Source of the DNA: Calothrix sp. 336/3
GTDB lineage: Bacteria; Cyanobacteriota; Cyanobacteriia; Cyanobacteriales; Nostocaceae
Direction of reading: 5' to 3'
Length of the DNA: 64,000 nucleotides
Assembly (NCBI RefSeq): GCF_000734895.2
Contig: NZ_CP011382.1
Coordinates: 186,001-250,000 of the forward strand
A model generated the notes under the pieces. It had not been told where the DNA came from. It did not search any database and was given only the letters and a program-made list of their open reading frames with translations. The stretch's first letter is position 1; each line of letters opens with the position of its first letter. Positions 46,507 through 57,000 of the stretch are shown here, piece after piece. A program made the translations under genes and the position numbers.

Positions 46507-47426
46507 GGTTTTGGTTGAGTTTGATTAATTAAATCCATGGCAATCAGTAAACTAGCTCGCATCCGCTCAAAGGCGATCGCCAGTAAACCAATTTCATCTT
46601 TGGAGTCGTCTTGAAAATTACTACTCATATCACCTTTACTAATGGCATTGGCTGTGGTAGCAATATTCCTAATTCGCAGAATCACAACTTTTTTCAGGAG
46701 AAAATTAATCAGTAAGGTGACTGCAATAAAGATAGAAGTCACGATCACCATAATATTGATAAAAGCTTGTCTGGCTTTGCGAAACACTTCCTCCGAGGGA
46801 ACATAAACCATTTGAGCAGCAACAATATCATTTAATTTCCAACCAAAACCACGTTTACCATAGGTAGCGATTAAACTTTTAGGAGCAATTTCGGGACGAG
46901 AATGACACTGTAAACATCTCTTTTCTTTGACAATAAATGGGCGAGCAGTATAAAATCTGGGTGTTTTCTTATCAGTACGAAAACCAGTAATTTCTGCTTT
47001 TTGAGTTTGGGATTTAAACTGGTTGACTAATTGAGTTTCAAAGCTATCCGCTTGATCTAGGGGATTGGTAGGATTGAGAGCTGCATCTTTGTATTTGAAG
47101 TATTTATATGCGGAATTTTTACTTAAATACTGAGACACTTCACGCACAGAATAGGTGGGAATGGCTTCGGGAATAAATTTTGAAACCTGAGTTAATTTGG
47201 GTGCTAATAAAGGATTAACGTGGTCTTGAGTATAAAATCTCAAAGAGTTCATCGTTTCCATCAGTAATTCTGCTTGAATGGAAATTTCGTATTGCGCTCG
47301 TTGATAAAGTATGCTTGATAAGGTGACTCCACTCAGAATCATCCCCAGAATAAAAGTCACAATTAAAAGTAAATTAAATTTGGTGTTAATGTGTAAATTT
47401 TTAAATTTAGCATTGAATTTAGCCAT
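46503..47426 (-). CDS. Membrane sensor with Tll0287-like heme domain and HAMP
   Basis: About 307 residues. A first membrane helix (LLLIVTFILGMILSGVTL) is followed by an extracytoplasmic domain of the Tll0287-like/DUF3365 family with KRCLQCHSRPEIAP, whose CxxCH would bind c-type heme. A second helix (AFINIMVIVTSIFIAVTLLINF) leads to a HAMP segment and a short tail with no kinase or methyl-accepting domain, so signalling must go to a partner. The frame reaches 47510, but MAKFNAK at 47426 puts the first helix in the normal place. It lies opposite the CHAT gene, tail to tail. Confidence 0.82.
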   Translation of the reverse strand: MAKFNAKFKNLHINTKFNLLLIVTFILGMILSGVTLSSILYQRAQYEISIQAELLMETMNSLRFYTQDHVNPLLAPKLTQVSKFIPEAIPTYSVREVSQYLSKNSAYKYFKYKDAALNPTNPLDQADSFETQLVNQFKSQTQKAEITGFRTDKKTPRFYTARPFIVKEKRCLQCHSRPEIAPKSLIATYGKRGFGWKLNDIVAAQMVYVPSEEVFRKARQAFINIMVIVTSIFIAVTLLINFLLKKVVILRIRNIATTANAISKGDMSSNFQDDSKDEIGLLAIAFERMRASLLIAMDLINQTQPKP

Positions 47427-47687
47427 ATTAATTACGCAATATTTCCCCTGACTCTGGGAATTTCCATAATTTATTGTTGAATTATTGTACCAATGATTCG
47501 CAATGTGCAATTACTCCTATTCCAAAAGTACATAGTACCAAAGAGCATAAGTTGAAAAACTCGACGTTTATTTATAAGATGACAAAGCCTAAGGGCTATT
47601 TTCCAGAAAATTCTCATTTTTTTTCTCGATAGACTGCATAAGTTTTTTTGACCCACACCTATTTACCTACATACATGAGGTAAAATC

Positions 47688-48815
47688 ATGCCACACCCTG
47701 ACTCTCCCACAGATTTAAGACTTTTATTACCAGAAACCGTCTGGTTAGAAGCCGAACACTTTACACTTGCCAAACAAACGAGTTCCTTAAATACGACTAC
47801 TGAGGAAAAATCCTGGCAAGTTTACTTGAATACCTTAGGATTACTTGCCCTGGAGGTATGGTTAAATGATAGACTTGGCTTGAATAATGGGAATAATTCG
47901 TCCTCCCAACCAGTGATTGAGCGCGATATCAACACCGCGATCGCCATTGCTGGTAGTCTGAAATTAGGTGATTATAAATTTTGCGCGATCGCCAGTGAAC
48001 ATTTCCTGGATGAAATTGTCAGAATACCCCAACAGTTAATCGAAAAACCAGAGTTAACACCGCACTTTTATGTACTGCTTGAGGTGTTAGAAGAAGCGGA
48101 AGAAGCTGTGATTCGAGGGTTTTTGCCTCACAATCAACTAGTTGAGATACAAAATAATCAGCGATCGCCACTAGATGATGGTTGCTATCAAATCCCATTA
48201 TCATCCTTTGATATTGAACCAAATCATCTCTTAGCTTATTACCGTTATGTGCAGCCATCTGAGTTTACTGTACCTATCGTTAATAATCAAGTTGAATCGG
48301 TTAATTCCATCAGCGAAAATGTCACCAATTTCCTGAGCGATAGTACAACTAAATTAAGTCAATGGTTACAAGGGGTAATTGATGAAGGTTGGCAAACAAT
48401 CGATTCTTTGATAAATCCAGAATTAAGTTTCGCTTTCCGTACTAGAAACCGAGAGATGGATACAAAAAGAGCCAAAATTCTGAATTTAGGCTTAGATTTA
48501 GGAAGTAAAAAGTTTGCCCTATTATTGAATATTTCTTCTGATGTTTCTCCGGATACCCCAGCAGATGCGCCTCCAGAAACAGTGAATAAAATTAGGGTAT
48601 TGGCTCAATTATATCCTCTGGAGGGAGAAAGATTTTTACCGCCGAATATTCAATTAACTTTACTCTCAAAAGCTGGTAAAACTCTCCAAGAAGTTACAGC
48701 CAGAGTTCACGATAATTATATTCAACTCAAACCCTTTAAAGGTGAGCCAGGAAAAAATTTTACTCTTCAGGTGAGTTTAGGAGATGTGAGTGTGAAGGAA
48801 AATTTTGAACTGTAA
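47688..48815 (+). CDS. DUF1822 family protein
   Basis: A 375-residue soluble protein of the cyanobacterial DUF1822 family. The LPETVWLEAEHF start, WQVYLNTLGLLALEVWL, and later LAYYRYVQPSEF and RILNLGLDLGSKKFALLL-type segments are typical. The family has no known function but is often seen next to CHAT or sigma-like genes (recalled). A hairpin terminator lies 220 bases downstream, so it is probably the last gene of its transcript. Confidence 0.85.
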   Translation: MPHPDSPTDLRLLLPETVWLEAEHFTLAKQTSSLNTTTEEKSWQVYLNTLGLLALEVWLNDRLGLNNGNNSSSQPVIERDINTAIAIAGSLKLGDYKFCAIASEHFLDEIVRIPQQLIEKPELTPHFYVLLEVLEEAEEAVIRGFLPHNQLVEIQNNQRSPLDDGCYQIPLSSFDIEPNHLLAYYRYVQPSEFTVPIVNNQVESVNSISENVTNFLSDSTTKLSQWLQGVIDEGWQTIDSLINPELSFAFRTRNREMDTKRAKILNLGLDLGSKKFALLLNISSDVSPDTPADAPPETVNKIRVLAQLYPLEGERFLPPNIQLTLLSKAGKTLQEVTARVHDNYIQLKPFKGEPGKNFTLQVSLGDVSVKENFEL

Positions 48816-48970
48816 TTCCAGATTACGTATAAGATAGTAGTGTTACTAGCAATAAAGCAGATATTTTCTGGAATTTTCATACTTGCATCTCAACCGTCTT
48901 ATGTAGTTTGGGTACTTGGCGATGCTAACGCGATTCGTTGAGAAACAAAACCCCTGATTGCTCGAATTTT

Positions 48971-48996
48971 GTTGGGTGTCACTTCATTCAACCCAA
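48971..48996. repeat. Dispersed GTTGGGT palindrome
   Basis: GTTGGGT and ACCCAAC pair around a short loop (GTCACTTCATTCA). The sequence is very like the GTTGGGTT...AACCCAAC repeat scattered in Nostocales genomes, known from general reading. No coding role. Confidence 0.6.
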
Positions 48997-49032
48997 CTGA
49001 GAATTATCCTTAACTGAATTATATAGAGTTTT

Positions 49033-49076
49033 CCACTCCGACGATGGTAGCTAATCGTGCGGGTGGGGTTTTATTT
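49033..49076 (+). terminator. Probable intrinsic terminator
   Basis: CCACTCCGACGAT and ATCGTGCGGGTGG pair over 13 positions with two mismatches and one G-U, loop GGTAGCTA, followed by GGTTTTATTT. It would isolate the DUF1822 gene from the CHAT gene at 49214. Confidence 0.55.
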
Positions 49077-49213
49077 AAATTATTTCAAAAACGCCATATT
49101 ACCTGATTTTCTTTCTACCCTGCAATCAAAGTGCATAAGCTGCTCTTGCTTTTGTCTATTAACACGCAAGGGGAATATTTCTGTAGATAACCTTAAATCA
49201 GGTAAATGCTTCT

Positions 49214-50221
49214 ATGAAAAAAATACTTATATTATCAGCAAATCCCAAGAATACGAACCAGTTACGCTTGGATGAGGAAGTTCGGGAAATTAAAGCAGCA
49301 CTCAAACTTAGCAAAAATCGTGAACAGTTTGAAGTTATTACTGAGTCAGCGTTACGGGTAAATGATTTACGGCGATCGCTACTGGATAATCTACCCCATA
49401 TCGTTCACTTTTGCGGACATGGTGCGGAAAATGATGGTTTGGTGTTGGAGAATAAGTTGGGACAAATGCAGCTTGTGAGTAGTGAATCTTTAGCTGGTTT
49501 ATTTGAATTATTTGAGGAACACGTGGAATGTGTTGTGCTAAATGCTTGTTACAGCGAAGTGCAAGCTGAGGCGATTTATCAACATATTGACTGCGTAATT
49601 GGCATGAATCGTGCCATTGGAGATGTGGCTGCAATCGAGTTTGCAACGGGTTTCTATGATGCCCTAGCGGCAGGGAGAAGTTATCGAGATGCATTTAATT
49701 TTGGTTGCGGAGCGATTGATTTACAAGGGATTTCTGAGTCAAAAACACCACAAATTAAAGCGAGAAAAAATCTGTCTGCTTTCAATCAAGAAATACCAAA
49801 ACCATCAAAAATATCCGAAGAGCAACCGAAACAATCTCAACAATCTAACAGTGGTATTTCCCAAAGTGTTTCCGGTGGCACAATGTACGGCGGGATGATC
49901 GCATCCCAGGGAGAAAATAACCAACAAAGTATGACTAATGCCCAAAATATCAATACATCGGAGAAACAAGAAAATATTGCCGTAACGGCGAATGAAATTC
50001 ACAAACTTTTACAACACTTAGAGGAGAATAATCTGAGTCAAACTAATTACCAAAAGATGATGATTGTTGCGAAAGCTGTAGAGGAAATTGAGAATCAGCC
50101 AACTTTCAAAGCCCGTGTTGTCGGCGCAATCAAAGCGGGTGGGGTGGAAGCTTTCAAAGAACTAATTAATCATCCGTTGGTAAATATTTTGATGGCTGCT
50201 ATTGATGGCTGGCAAATTTAA
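49214..50221 (+). CDS. CHAT-domain protein with effector-pairing motif
   Basis: A 335-residue protein of a second, more compact CHAT type. The dyad is His 69 (HFCGHGAEN) and Cys 112 (LNACYSEVQ). Residues about 178-225 are polar and low in complexity, then a short GG motif (GGMIASQGENN, 226-236) and a C-terminal helical module (AKAVEEIENQPTFKAR, then KAGGVEAFKELINHPLVNIL) that is common in cyanobacterial signalling proteins. The GG motif is also at the N-terminus of the next gene product. The pair is therefore likely to function together. CHAT as caspase-like protease is family knowledge; activity is not shown. Gap to the next gene is 89 bases. Confidence 0.88.
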   Translation: MKKILILSANPKNTNQLRLDEEVREIKAALKLSKNREQFEVITESALRVNDLRRSLLDNLPHIVHFCGHGAENDGLVLENKLGQMQLVSSESLAGLFELFEEHVECVVLNACYSEVQAEAIYQHIDCVIGMNRAIGDVAAIEFATGFYDALAAGRSYRDAFNFGCGAIDLQGISESKTPQIKARKNLSAFNQEIPKPSKISEEQPKQSQQSNSGISQSVSGGTMYGGMIASQGENNQQSMTNAQNINTSEKQENIAVTANEIHKLLQHLEENNLSQTNYQKMMIVAKAVEEIENQPTFKARVVGAIKAGGVEAFKELINHPLVNILMAAIDGWQI

Positions 50222-50310
50222 GTCAGTATTGGCAAATTTTTACTCATCAGAAATTTGAAATTTTATTAGTACAAAATAATCAGATTATCTTAGATAAACA
50301 AGGAAAAATT

Positions 50311-53300
50311 ATGACTCATACTGGTATTGAACAACAGTTAGAAAATGCCGAAGTCCATGGAGGAATCCTGGCAACTCAGGGTAACAAAAATGTCCAGGTA
50401 CATGGTGAAGGCAATGTCCTGACTTTTAATCAAACCGAGATTTTACAAATTTCTGCGGAGACGATAACCAGTCGAACATTAACTACAACATCTCCCTACA
50501 AGGGATTAAAACGATTTGAATCAAGTGATAAAGAATTGTTTTTTGGGCGCGATAATTTCATTACAGCTTTAGTTCGTGAGTTAGAGCAAACCAACTTAAT
50601 TTTACTTTTAGGTGCAAGTGGTAGCGGTAAATCTTCGGTGGTGCGTGCAGGTTTGATTCCCTGGTTAGAAAGGAAATATGGGGCGAAATTTATTAATTTG
50701 ATATTTACCCCCGATGCTGACCCCTTTGACTCTTTTTATGCAAGTTTACTCAGTAAATATTCCCAAGCCGAGGCGAAGATTGCCCGCGAACAGAAGGCAG
50801 AAACTTTAATTAATGTCGTAAATAATCTCAAAAAAGATGGTGAGTATTGGTTGATTTTTATTGACCAATTTGAGGAACTATTTACTATCAGTAATGAGGA
50901 TAGACGACGGGAATTTATCAATGGTTTAATGCGGTTGAGTCAAGCCAAATTGCCGAATGTGAAAATTATGGGGACGATGCGGGCTGATTTTTTGGAAAGA
51001 TTGAGCGATTTTCCCCAAATTGTGGAAGCGACACAAAAGTATCGTCCGATGATTGTCGAAATGCAGCCAAACGAGTTGCGTTTAGCAATTGAACAGCCGG
51101 CGGCACATCATGGGGTAATTTTTGAACCAGGATTTGTGAATAGAATTCTTGCCGATATTCAGGGGCAAGCGGGTTGTTTGCCTTTGTTACAGTACACTTT
51201 AAACTTAATCTGGGAAGATGAGATAAAAACTGGTAGTATTAATGACCGCACTTTGAATATTAGTACATACGACGATTTAGGCGGTGTCAAGGGTGCGCTA
51301 CAACAACACGTAAATTGTTTCTATAAAAAATTGTCACCATCGGAAAGGCTGGCTACCCAAAGAATTTTTCTCAAGTTAGTGGGAATTGGGGAAAGTGCAG
51401 AATCGGGGATTGAGTGGAAACCCGTTCGTCGCAGAGCGATGTTATCAGAGTTTGGTGATGATGAGCGGGATATGTTGTTAAAGTTGGTGAATGAGAATTT
51501 GTTGGTAAGTAATGCTGACTTATCAGCAAATGAAACATCTAAAAAGGGTTTCTTTGGCTCTTCCAAATCGGGAAAATCTCACTCGACAGTCGAAATTACC
51601 CACGAAATTTTGCTAACTTGTTGGGATAAATTAGATAATTGGATTCAAACAAATCGCCAGGGTATTGCTATCCGTAACCGTCTCTACGAAGATGTGCAAC
51701 GCTGGCAAACCAAGAAATTAGAAGATGAATTGTGGACTGGTTCCAAATTAGAGCAGATTTTGGAACTGAAGAAAGATGATAATTTTCATCAAGTTTTGGG
51801 TGGATTTAATCACGAAGCAAATCAGTTTATTGATGCAAGTGTGGAATTACGCGATCGCCAGTTAAAAAGAGCGAGAAGGTTTGCTCTTGTTGGCTTTACC
51901 CTCGCAGGATTGGCAACTGTGTTTGGTGGGTTTGCCTTTGTACAACAGCAAGAAGCCCAAAAGCAAAACATCATTGGGATGACTCAAATCGCGGAGTCTC
52001 GTCTTCTGACTAGCAACGAATTAGATGCTATGACAGAAGCCATCAAAGCCAAGAAAAAATTAAATAATCTGTGGCTAAAAGATGCCAAGACTCGCACCCA
52101 GGTAGAACTAGCATTATTAAATACAGTTCACAGCCTTGCCGCACCCCATACCTTGGGAGGACACGCAGAGCAGGTGAATGGGGTGAGCTTTAGCCCCGAT
52201 GGCAAGACGCTGGCTTCTGCAAGCAATGACAACACGGTAAAACTATGGGATACCGATACGGGCAAACTCCTTAAAAGCCTGACTGGACACACAGAGTGGG
52301 TGAATGGGGTGAGTTTTAGCCCCGATGGCAAGACACTGGCTTCTGCAAGTGGAGACAACACAGTAAAACTCTGGGATACTGCCACGGGCAAAGTCATTAA
52401 AACCCTGACTGGGCATATAGACTCAGTTAACGGAGTCAGCTTTAGCCCCGATGGTAAAACACTGGCTTCTGCAAGTGGAGACAACACAGTAAAAATCTGG
52501 GATACCGCCACAGGCAAAGTCATTAAAACTCTAACTGGGCATACAGACTTTGTTCATCGGGTGAGTTTTAGCCCCGATAGAAAGACACTGGCTTCTACAA
52601 GTAATGACAACACGGTAAAACTATGGGATACTGCCACGGGTAAAGTCCTTAACACCCTGACTGGGCATAAAAATTGGGTTAATGGGGTAAGCTTTAGCCC
52701 CGATGGCAAGACACTGGCTTCTGCAAGTGCTGACGACACAGTAAAAATCTGGGATACTGCCACGGGTAAAGTCCTTAACACCCTGACTGGGCATGAAGGC
52801 GATGTTTCTGAGGTGAGCTTTAGCCCCAACGGCAAGATGCTGGCATCTGCAAGTTATGACGACACGGTAAAACTCTGGGATACCGCCACGGGCAAAGTCC
52901 TTAAAACCCTAACTGGGCATACAGACTCGGTTTTTGGGGTGAGCTTTAGCCCTGATGGCAAGATACTGGCTTCTGCAAGTGGTGACAAGACGATAAAACT
53001 CTGGGATAGTAACACTAGCAAAGTAATGAAAACTCTAGGTGGGCATACAAACTTGGTTAAAGGGGTAAGCTTTAGCCCCGATGGCAAAATGCTAGCTTCT
53101 GCAAGTGGTGACAACACGGTAAAACTCTGGAATACTGACACGGGCAAACTAATTCAAACTCTAAGTGGACATACAAACTGGGTTAATGAGGTAAGCTTTA
53201 GCCCCGATGGCAAGGTGCTGGCTTCTGCAAGTGGTGACAAGACGATAAAACTCTGGGATACCACCACGGGCAAAGTCCTTAACACCCTGACTGGGCATAC

Positions 53301-54009
53301 AAGCTATATCAATGGGGTAAGTTTTAGCCGCGATGGCAAGGTGCTGGCTTCTGCAAGTGATGACAGGACGGTAAAACTCTGGGATACTGATACGGGCAAA
53401 CTCCTTAATACCCTAACTGGAGATACAGGCTTGGTTCGTGGAGTAAGCTTTAGCCGCGATGGCAAGATGCTGGCTTCTGCAAGTGCTGACAAGACAGTAA
53501 AACTCTGGGATACCGCCACGGGCAAAGTCCTTAAAACCCTGACTGGGCATCAAATGGTGGTGTATGGAGTCAGCTTTAGCCCCGATGGCAAGACACTAGC
53601 TTCTGCAAGTCGTGACGGGATGGTAAAACTCTGGAATACCGCTACGGGCAAAGAAATTAAAACCCTGACTGGACATACAAACACTGTTAATGGGGTGAGC
53701 TTTAGCCCTGATGGTAAGATGCTAGCTTCTGCAAGTGCTGACAACACGATAAAACTTTGGGATACCGATACGGGTAGAGAAATTAAAACCCTAACTGGGC
53801 ATACAGACTCGGTTTTTGGGGTGAGCTTTAGCCCCGATGGCAAGATGTTGGCTTCTGCAAGCAGTGACAACACCGTAAAACTGTGGAGATGGGATGTTGA
53901 TTATTTACTCAGGGAAGGGTGCGATTTTATGCGCGAGTATTATAAAACCAATCCTCCTAAAGATGAGAGCGAGAATAAAATGTGCGATGGTGTTGGCAGT
54001 GGTGCGTAA
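50311..54009 (+). CDS. STAND-type NTPase with membrane helix and 14 near-identical WD40 repeats
   Basis: A 1232-residue protein. Residues 1-50 hold the GGILATQGNKN motif shared with the upstream CHAT protein. The nSTAND start SPYKGLKRFE leads to P-loop GASGSGKS (101-108) and Walker B LIFIDQFEELF (181-191). A membrane helix (FALVGFTLAGLATVFGGFAF, about 525-545) follows. WD40 repeats cover residues 615-1202, exactly 14 units of 42 residues, probably two seven-bladed propellers. AAGGA precedes the ATG. Members are switches that oligomerise on ligand binding. The repeats are unusually uniform and vary at a few positions, suggesting diversifying recognition. The C-terminal tail is short and ends in a Gly-Ala. 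Confidence 0.9.
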   Translation: MTHTGIEQQLENAEVHGGILATQGNKNVQVHGEGNVLTFNQTEILQISAETITSRTLTTTSPYKGLKRFESSDKELFFGRDNFITALVRELEQTNLILLLGASGSGKSSVVRAGLIPWLERKYGAKFINLIFTPDADPFDSFYASLLSKYSQAEAKIAREQKAETLINVVNNLKKDGEYWLIFIDQFEELFTISNEDRRREFINGLMRLSQAKLPNVKIMGTMRADFLERLSDFPQIVEATQKYRPMIVEMQPNELRLAIEQPAAHHGVIFEPGFVNRILADIQGQAGCLPLLQYTLNLIWEDEIKTGSINDRTLNISTYDDLGGVKGALQQHVNCFYKKLSPSERLATQRIFLKLVGIGESAESGIEWKPVRRRAMLSEFGDDERDMLLKLVNENLLVSNADLSANETSKKGFFGSSKSGKSHSTVEITHEILLTCWDKLDNWIQTNRQGIAIRNRLYEDVQRWQTKKLEDELWTGSKLEQILELKKDDNFHQVLGGFNHEANQFIDASVELRDRQLKRARRFALVGFTLAGLATVFGGFAFVQQQEAQKQNIIGMTQIAESRLLTSNELDAMTEAIKAKKKLNNLWLKDAKTRTQVELALLNTVHSLAAPHTLGGHAEQVNGVSFSPDGKTLASASNDNTVKLWDTDTGKLLKSLTGHTEWVNGVSFSPDGKTLASASGDNTVKLWDTATGKVIKTLTGHIDSVNGVSFSPDGKTLASASGDNTVKIWDTATGKVIKTLTGHTDFVHRVSFSPDRKTLASTSNDNTVKLWDTATGKVLNTLTGHKNWVNGVSFSPDGKTLASASADDTVKIWDTATGKVLNTLTGHEGDVSEVSFSPNGKMLASASYDDTVKLWDTATGKVLKTLTGHTDSVFGVSFSPDGKILASASGDKTIKLWDSNTSKVMKTLGGHTNLVKGVSFSPDGKMLASASGDNTVKLWNTDTGKLIQTLSGHTNWVNEVSFSPDGKVLASASGDKTIKLWDTTTGKVLNTLTGHTSYINGVSFSRDGKVLASASDDRTVKLWDTDTGKLLNTLTGDTGLVRGVSFSRDGKMLASASADKTVKLWDTATGKVLKTLTGHQMVVYGVSFSPDGKTLASASRDGMVKLWNTATGKEIKTLTGHTNTVNGVSFSPDGKMLASASADNTIKLWDTDTGREIKTLTGHTDSVFGVSFSPDGKMLASASSDNTVKLWRWDVDYLLREGCDFMREYYKTNPPKDESENKMCDGVGSGA
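52153..53916 (+). repeat. Coding tandem array: fourteen 126-bp WD40 units
   Basis: Fourteen units of 126 bases (42 codons) follow each other without gaps. Constant parts include VSFSPDGK and LASAS. The codons are also largely the same, for instance agccccgatggcaag and gcttctgcaagt recur. Units 7 and 14, exactly seven apart (882 bases), share about 44 identical bases including the variable face TDSVFG. Units 4 and 5 share a similar stretch at their ends. Confidence 0.9.
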
Positions 54010-54024
54010 AACTTGTTACCGACA

Positions 54025-57000
54025 ATGATTCATTTAGTTGTAATCAATTTGGGATATGGCAACTTATCCGAGGGATTTCCTGTAGTGACTGTGGGGTTAC
54101 GGGAAGCTGACAATCCGCGATCGCAACAATTTATGGGGAGTTTGCCACCTGCACCGAATTTGATAGATTTGTACCGCAGTTGGCGATCGATGTATGAAAA
54201 TTTTTGTGTTCGTTTAACTGGGACTTCTGTTAGAAATTATACTGATGATGATGAACTAGAAATTGATGAAGCTGAGATTACTAATGTTTCTATTTTAGAT
54301 TTTGATGATGTTTGTCAACAGTTACAGCAAAATATTAATAATTGGCTAGATTCATCGTCAATTCTGCATATTAGTCGATTTCTACGTGCTGCACTGCACC
54401 CCACCGATGAAATTCGGGTAATTATTGAAACTCAAGATATTATCATCCAAAAATTACCTTGGCACTGTAGCAATTTTTTTCAAGATTATCCCCGTACAGA
54501 GATTTCCTTTGCCAGACCTGAATATCAGCGTACTTTTCATGTAGAATTATCGGAAGCTTCCCGCCGTCAAGTGAGAATTTTGGCAGTTTTGGGTAATTCT
54601 CAAGGGATTAATTTAGAACAAGAAAAGAAATTTTTACAGAGCTTACCAGATGCAGAAATTGAGCTAATTATTCAACCATCACGGCAAGAATTTAATGATA
54701 AACTTTGGGATGCTCAAGGGTGGGATATACTCTTTTTTGCTGGGCATAGTCAAACGGAAGCAGAAACAGGGATAATTTATATTAACGAGCATCCGACAAA
54801 TAATAGTTTAACTATTGAGCAGTTAACAGAAGCATTAAAAGCGGCGATCGCGAAGGGTTTAAAAATCGCAATTTTCAATTCCTGCGATGGTTTAGGATTG
54901 GCGCATAGTTTGGAAAAATTAAATCTTTCCACGACAATTGTCATGCGTGAACCTGTACCTAATCTTGTAGCGGAGGAATTTTTTAATTATTTTTTACAAG
55001 CATTTGCTTTTAACCAGAAATCCTTATATACGTCAGTGCAACAAGCAAGACGCAGATTGCAAGGTTTAGAAGACGATTTTCCCGGTGCGAGTTGGTTACC
55101 TGTAATTTTTATTAATCCTGCGGAGGAAGCACCAACCTGGGAAAGTTTAAAGAATAATTTACCAGGACAACTAACTTCTCAAACACAAATTACTCAACAG
55201 CGTCAGGATTGGGGAGATGCAATTGATGTATCTAAATTTTATGGACGTGATGATGAAATTAATCAACTTAAACAATATATTATTTCCGATAATTGCCGCT
55301 TAATTACAATTATTGGTATGGGTGGGATTGGGAAAACTGCTTTATCTGTAAAATTAGCGAAATTGGTAGAGCCGGAATTTGATTGTTTAATTTGGCGTAG
55401 TTTACGCAATGCACCACCTGTAGAAGAATTATTGAGTGATTTAATCGGTTTTTTATCAGCAGAGCATCAAATAGTTATCGCTCCTTCCCTAGAGAAACGC
55501 ATCTCACAATTAATAGATTGTTTAACTGCTTCCCGTTGTTTAATAGTTTTAGATAATCTCGAATCGGTATTAGACAGTAAGCAACAAGCAGGCAATTATC
55601 GACAAGGATATATAGGATATGGGCAACTTTTACGCTGTTTAGGAGATGCTCAACATCAAAGCTGTGTTTTGATTACGAGTCGGGAAAAACCTAAGGGATT
55701 AAATGCCAGAGTTGGGGAAAATTTACCTGTGCGATCGCTAACATTAAAGGGGTTAAATTATAGCGAGGGCGAATTAATTTTACATCAGAAAGGTTTATCT
55801 CCATCCACAAGGGAAATTCATCGTTTAATTGAGTCTTACGGAGGAAATCCCCTAGCTCTGAAGATTGCCGCAACAACAATTACAGAATTATTTGCTGGTA
55901 GTATTAGCGATTTTCTGGCAACTGGCACAATTATCTGTAACGACATTTTTGAACTACTCAATCAACAGTTACAGCGTTTGCCATTCTTGGAAAAACAAGT
56001 CATGTACTGGTTGGCAATTCATCGAGAATCGGTATCTCTGAAAGAATTACAAAATAATTTAATTGATACTAGCAAACCTAGAGATTTAATGACTGCTTTG
56101 GAATCGCTACAATCGCGCTGCTTAATTGAAAATCAAGGAGGCAAATTTACCCAGCAACCAGTCGTAATGGAGTATCTTACAGAAGAATTAATCGAAGAAT
56201 TTACCCAAGAGCTTTATTCCCAAGAAATTAACCTGATAAATAAATATGCTTTCATCCAAGCTCAAGCTCCCGATTACTTAAGAAATGCTCAAATCCAATT
56301 CATTCTCCAACCCATTGCCGATAAAATATTAGAATTATGGGTGACAAAATCACAAATCCAAACAAATTTACAGCAAATTATCACTCAACTTCAATCCTCA
56401 CAACTTCCCCAACCAGGATACGCTGCTGGTAATATCATTAATCTCCTGCGACAACTAAATATACAACTGAATAATTATGACTTTTCTCACCTGAATATTT
56501 GCCAAGCAAACCTACAAGGAATCAACTTACAACAAACAAACTTCGCTCATTGTAACTTCCAAAAATCCCTATTTACCCAAACATTAGGTAGTCTACTAGC
56601 AGCAAAATTTAGCCCCACAGGTAAACTATTCGCAACCGCAATCGAAAATCAAATTTATCTTTGGGAAGTTGAGAATACCCGACAAATATTCACCCTGGAA
56701 AGTCATACCGCGTGGGTGCGATCGCTCGCTTTTCACCCAGATGGCAATATTCTTGCTAGCGGTAGCAATGACAACACAATAAAACTCTGGTATTCGGAAA
56801 CAGGCGAATACTGGCAAACCCTTACGGGTCATACATCTACCGTCCAATCTTTGGCTTTTAGTCATGACGGTAACACCTTAGCTAGTGGTAGTGATGATAA
56901 CACAGCAAGACTGTGGAATTACTGCACCCAGGAATGCTTACAAATTTTCTCCGGACACAGCAAAAGTATCATCTTTGTCACCTTCCATCCCCAGAAACAC

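Larger units (their letters stand above)
48816..49213. other. Intergenic region with two dispersed/terminator structures
   Basis: This is 398 bases. GTTGGGT...ACCCAAC (48971-48996) is a copy of a common cyanobacterial palindrome. The terminator at 49033-49076 follows. Downstream there is room for a promoter for the CHAT-STAND gene group. No gene is visible. Confidence 0.65.

Noticed and set aside
52128..53873. Several long minus-strand open frames opposite the WD40 array
   Set aside because: They are an artefact of the codon-level repetition of the WD40 units in an antisense frame; the products are low-complexity repeats without start signals or domains.
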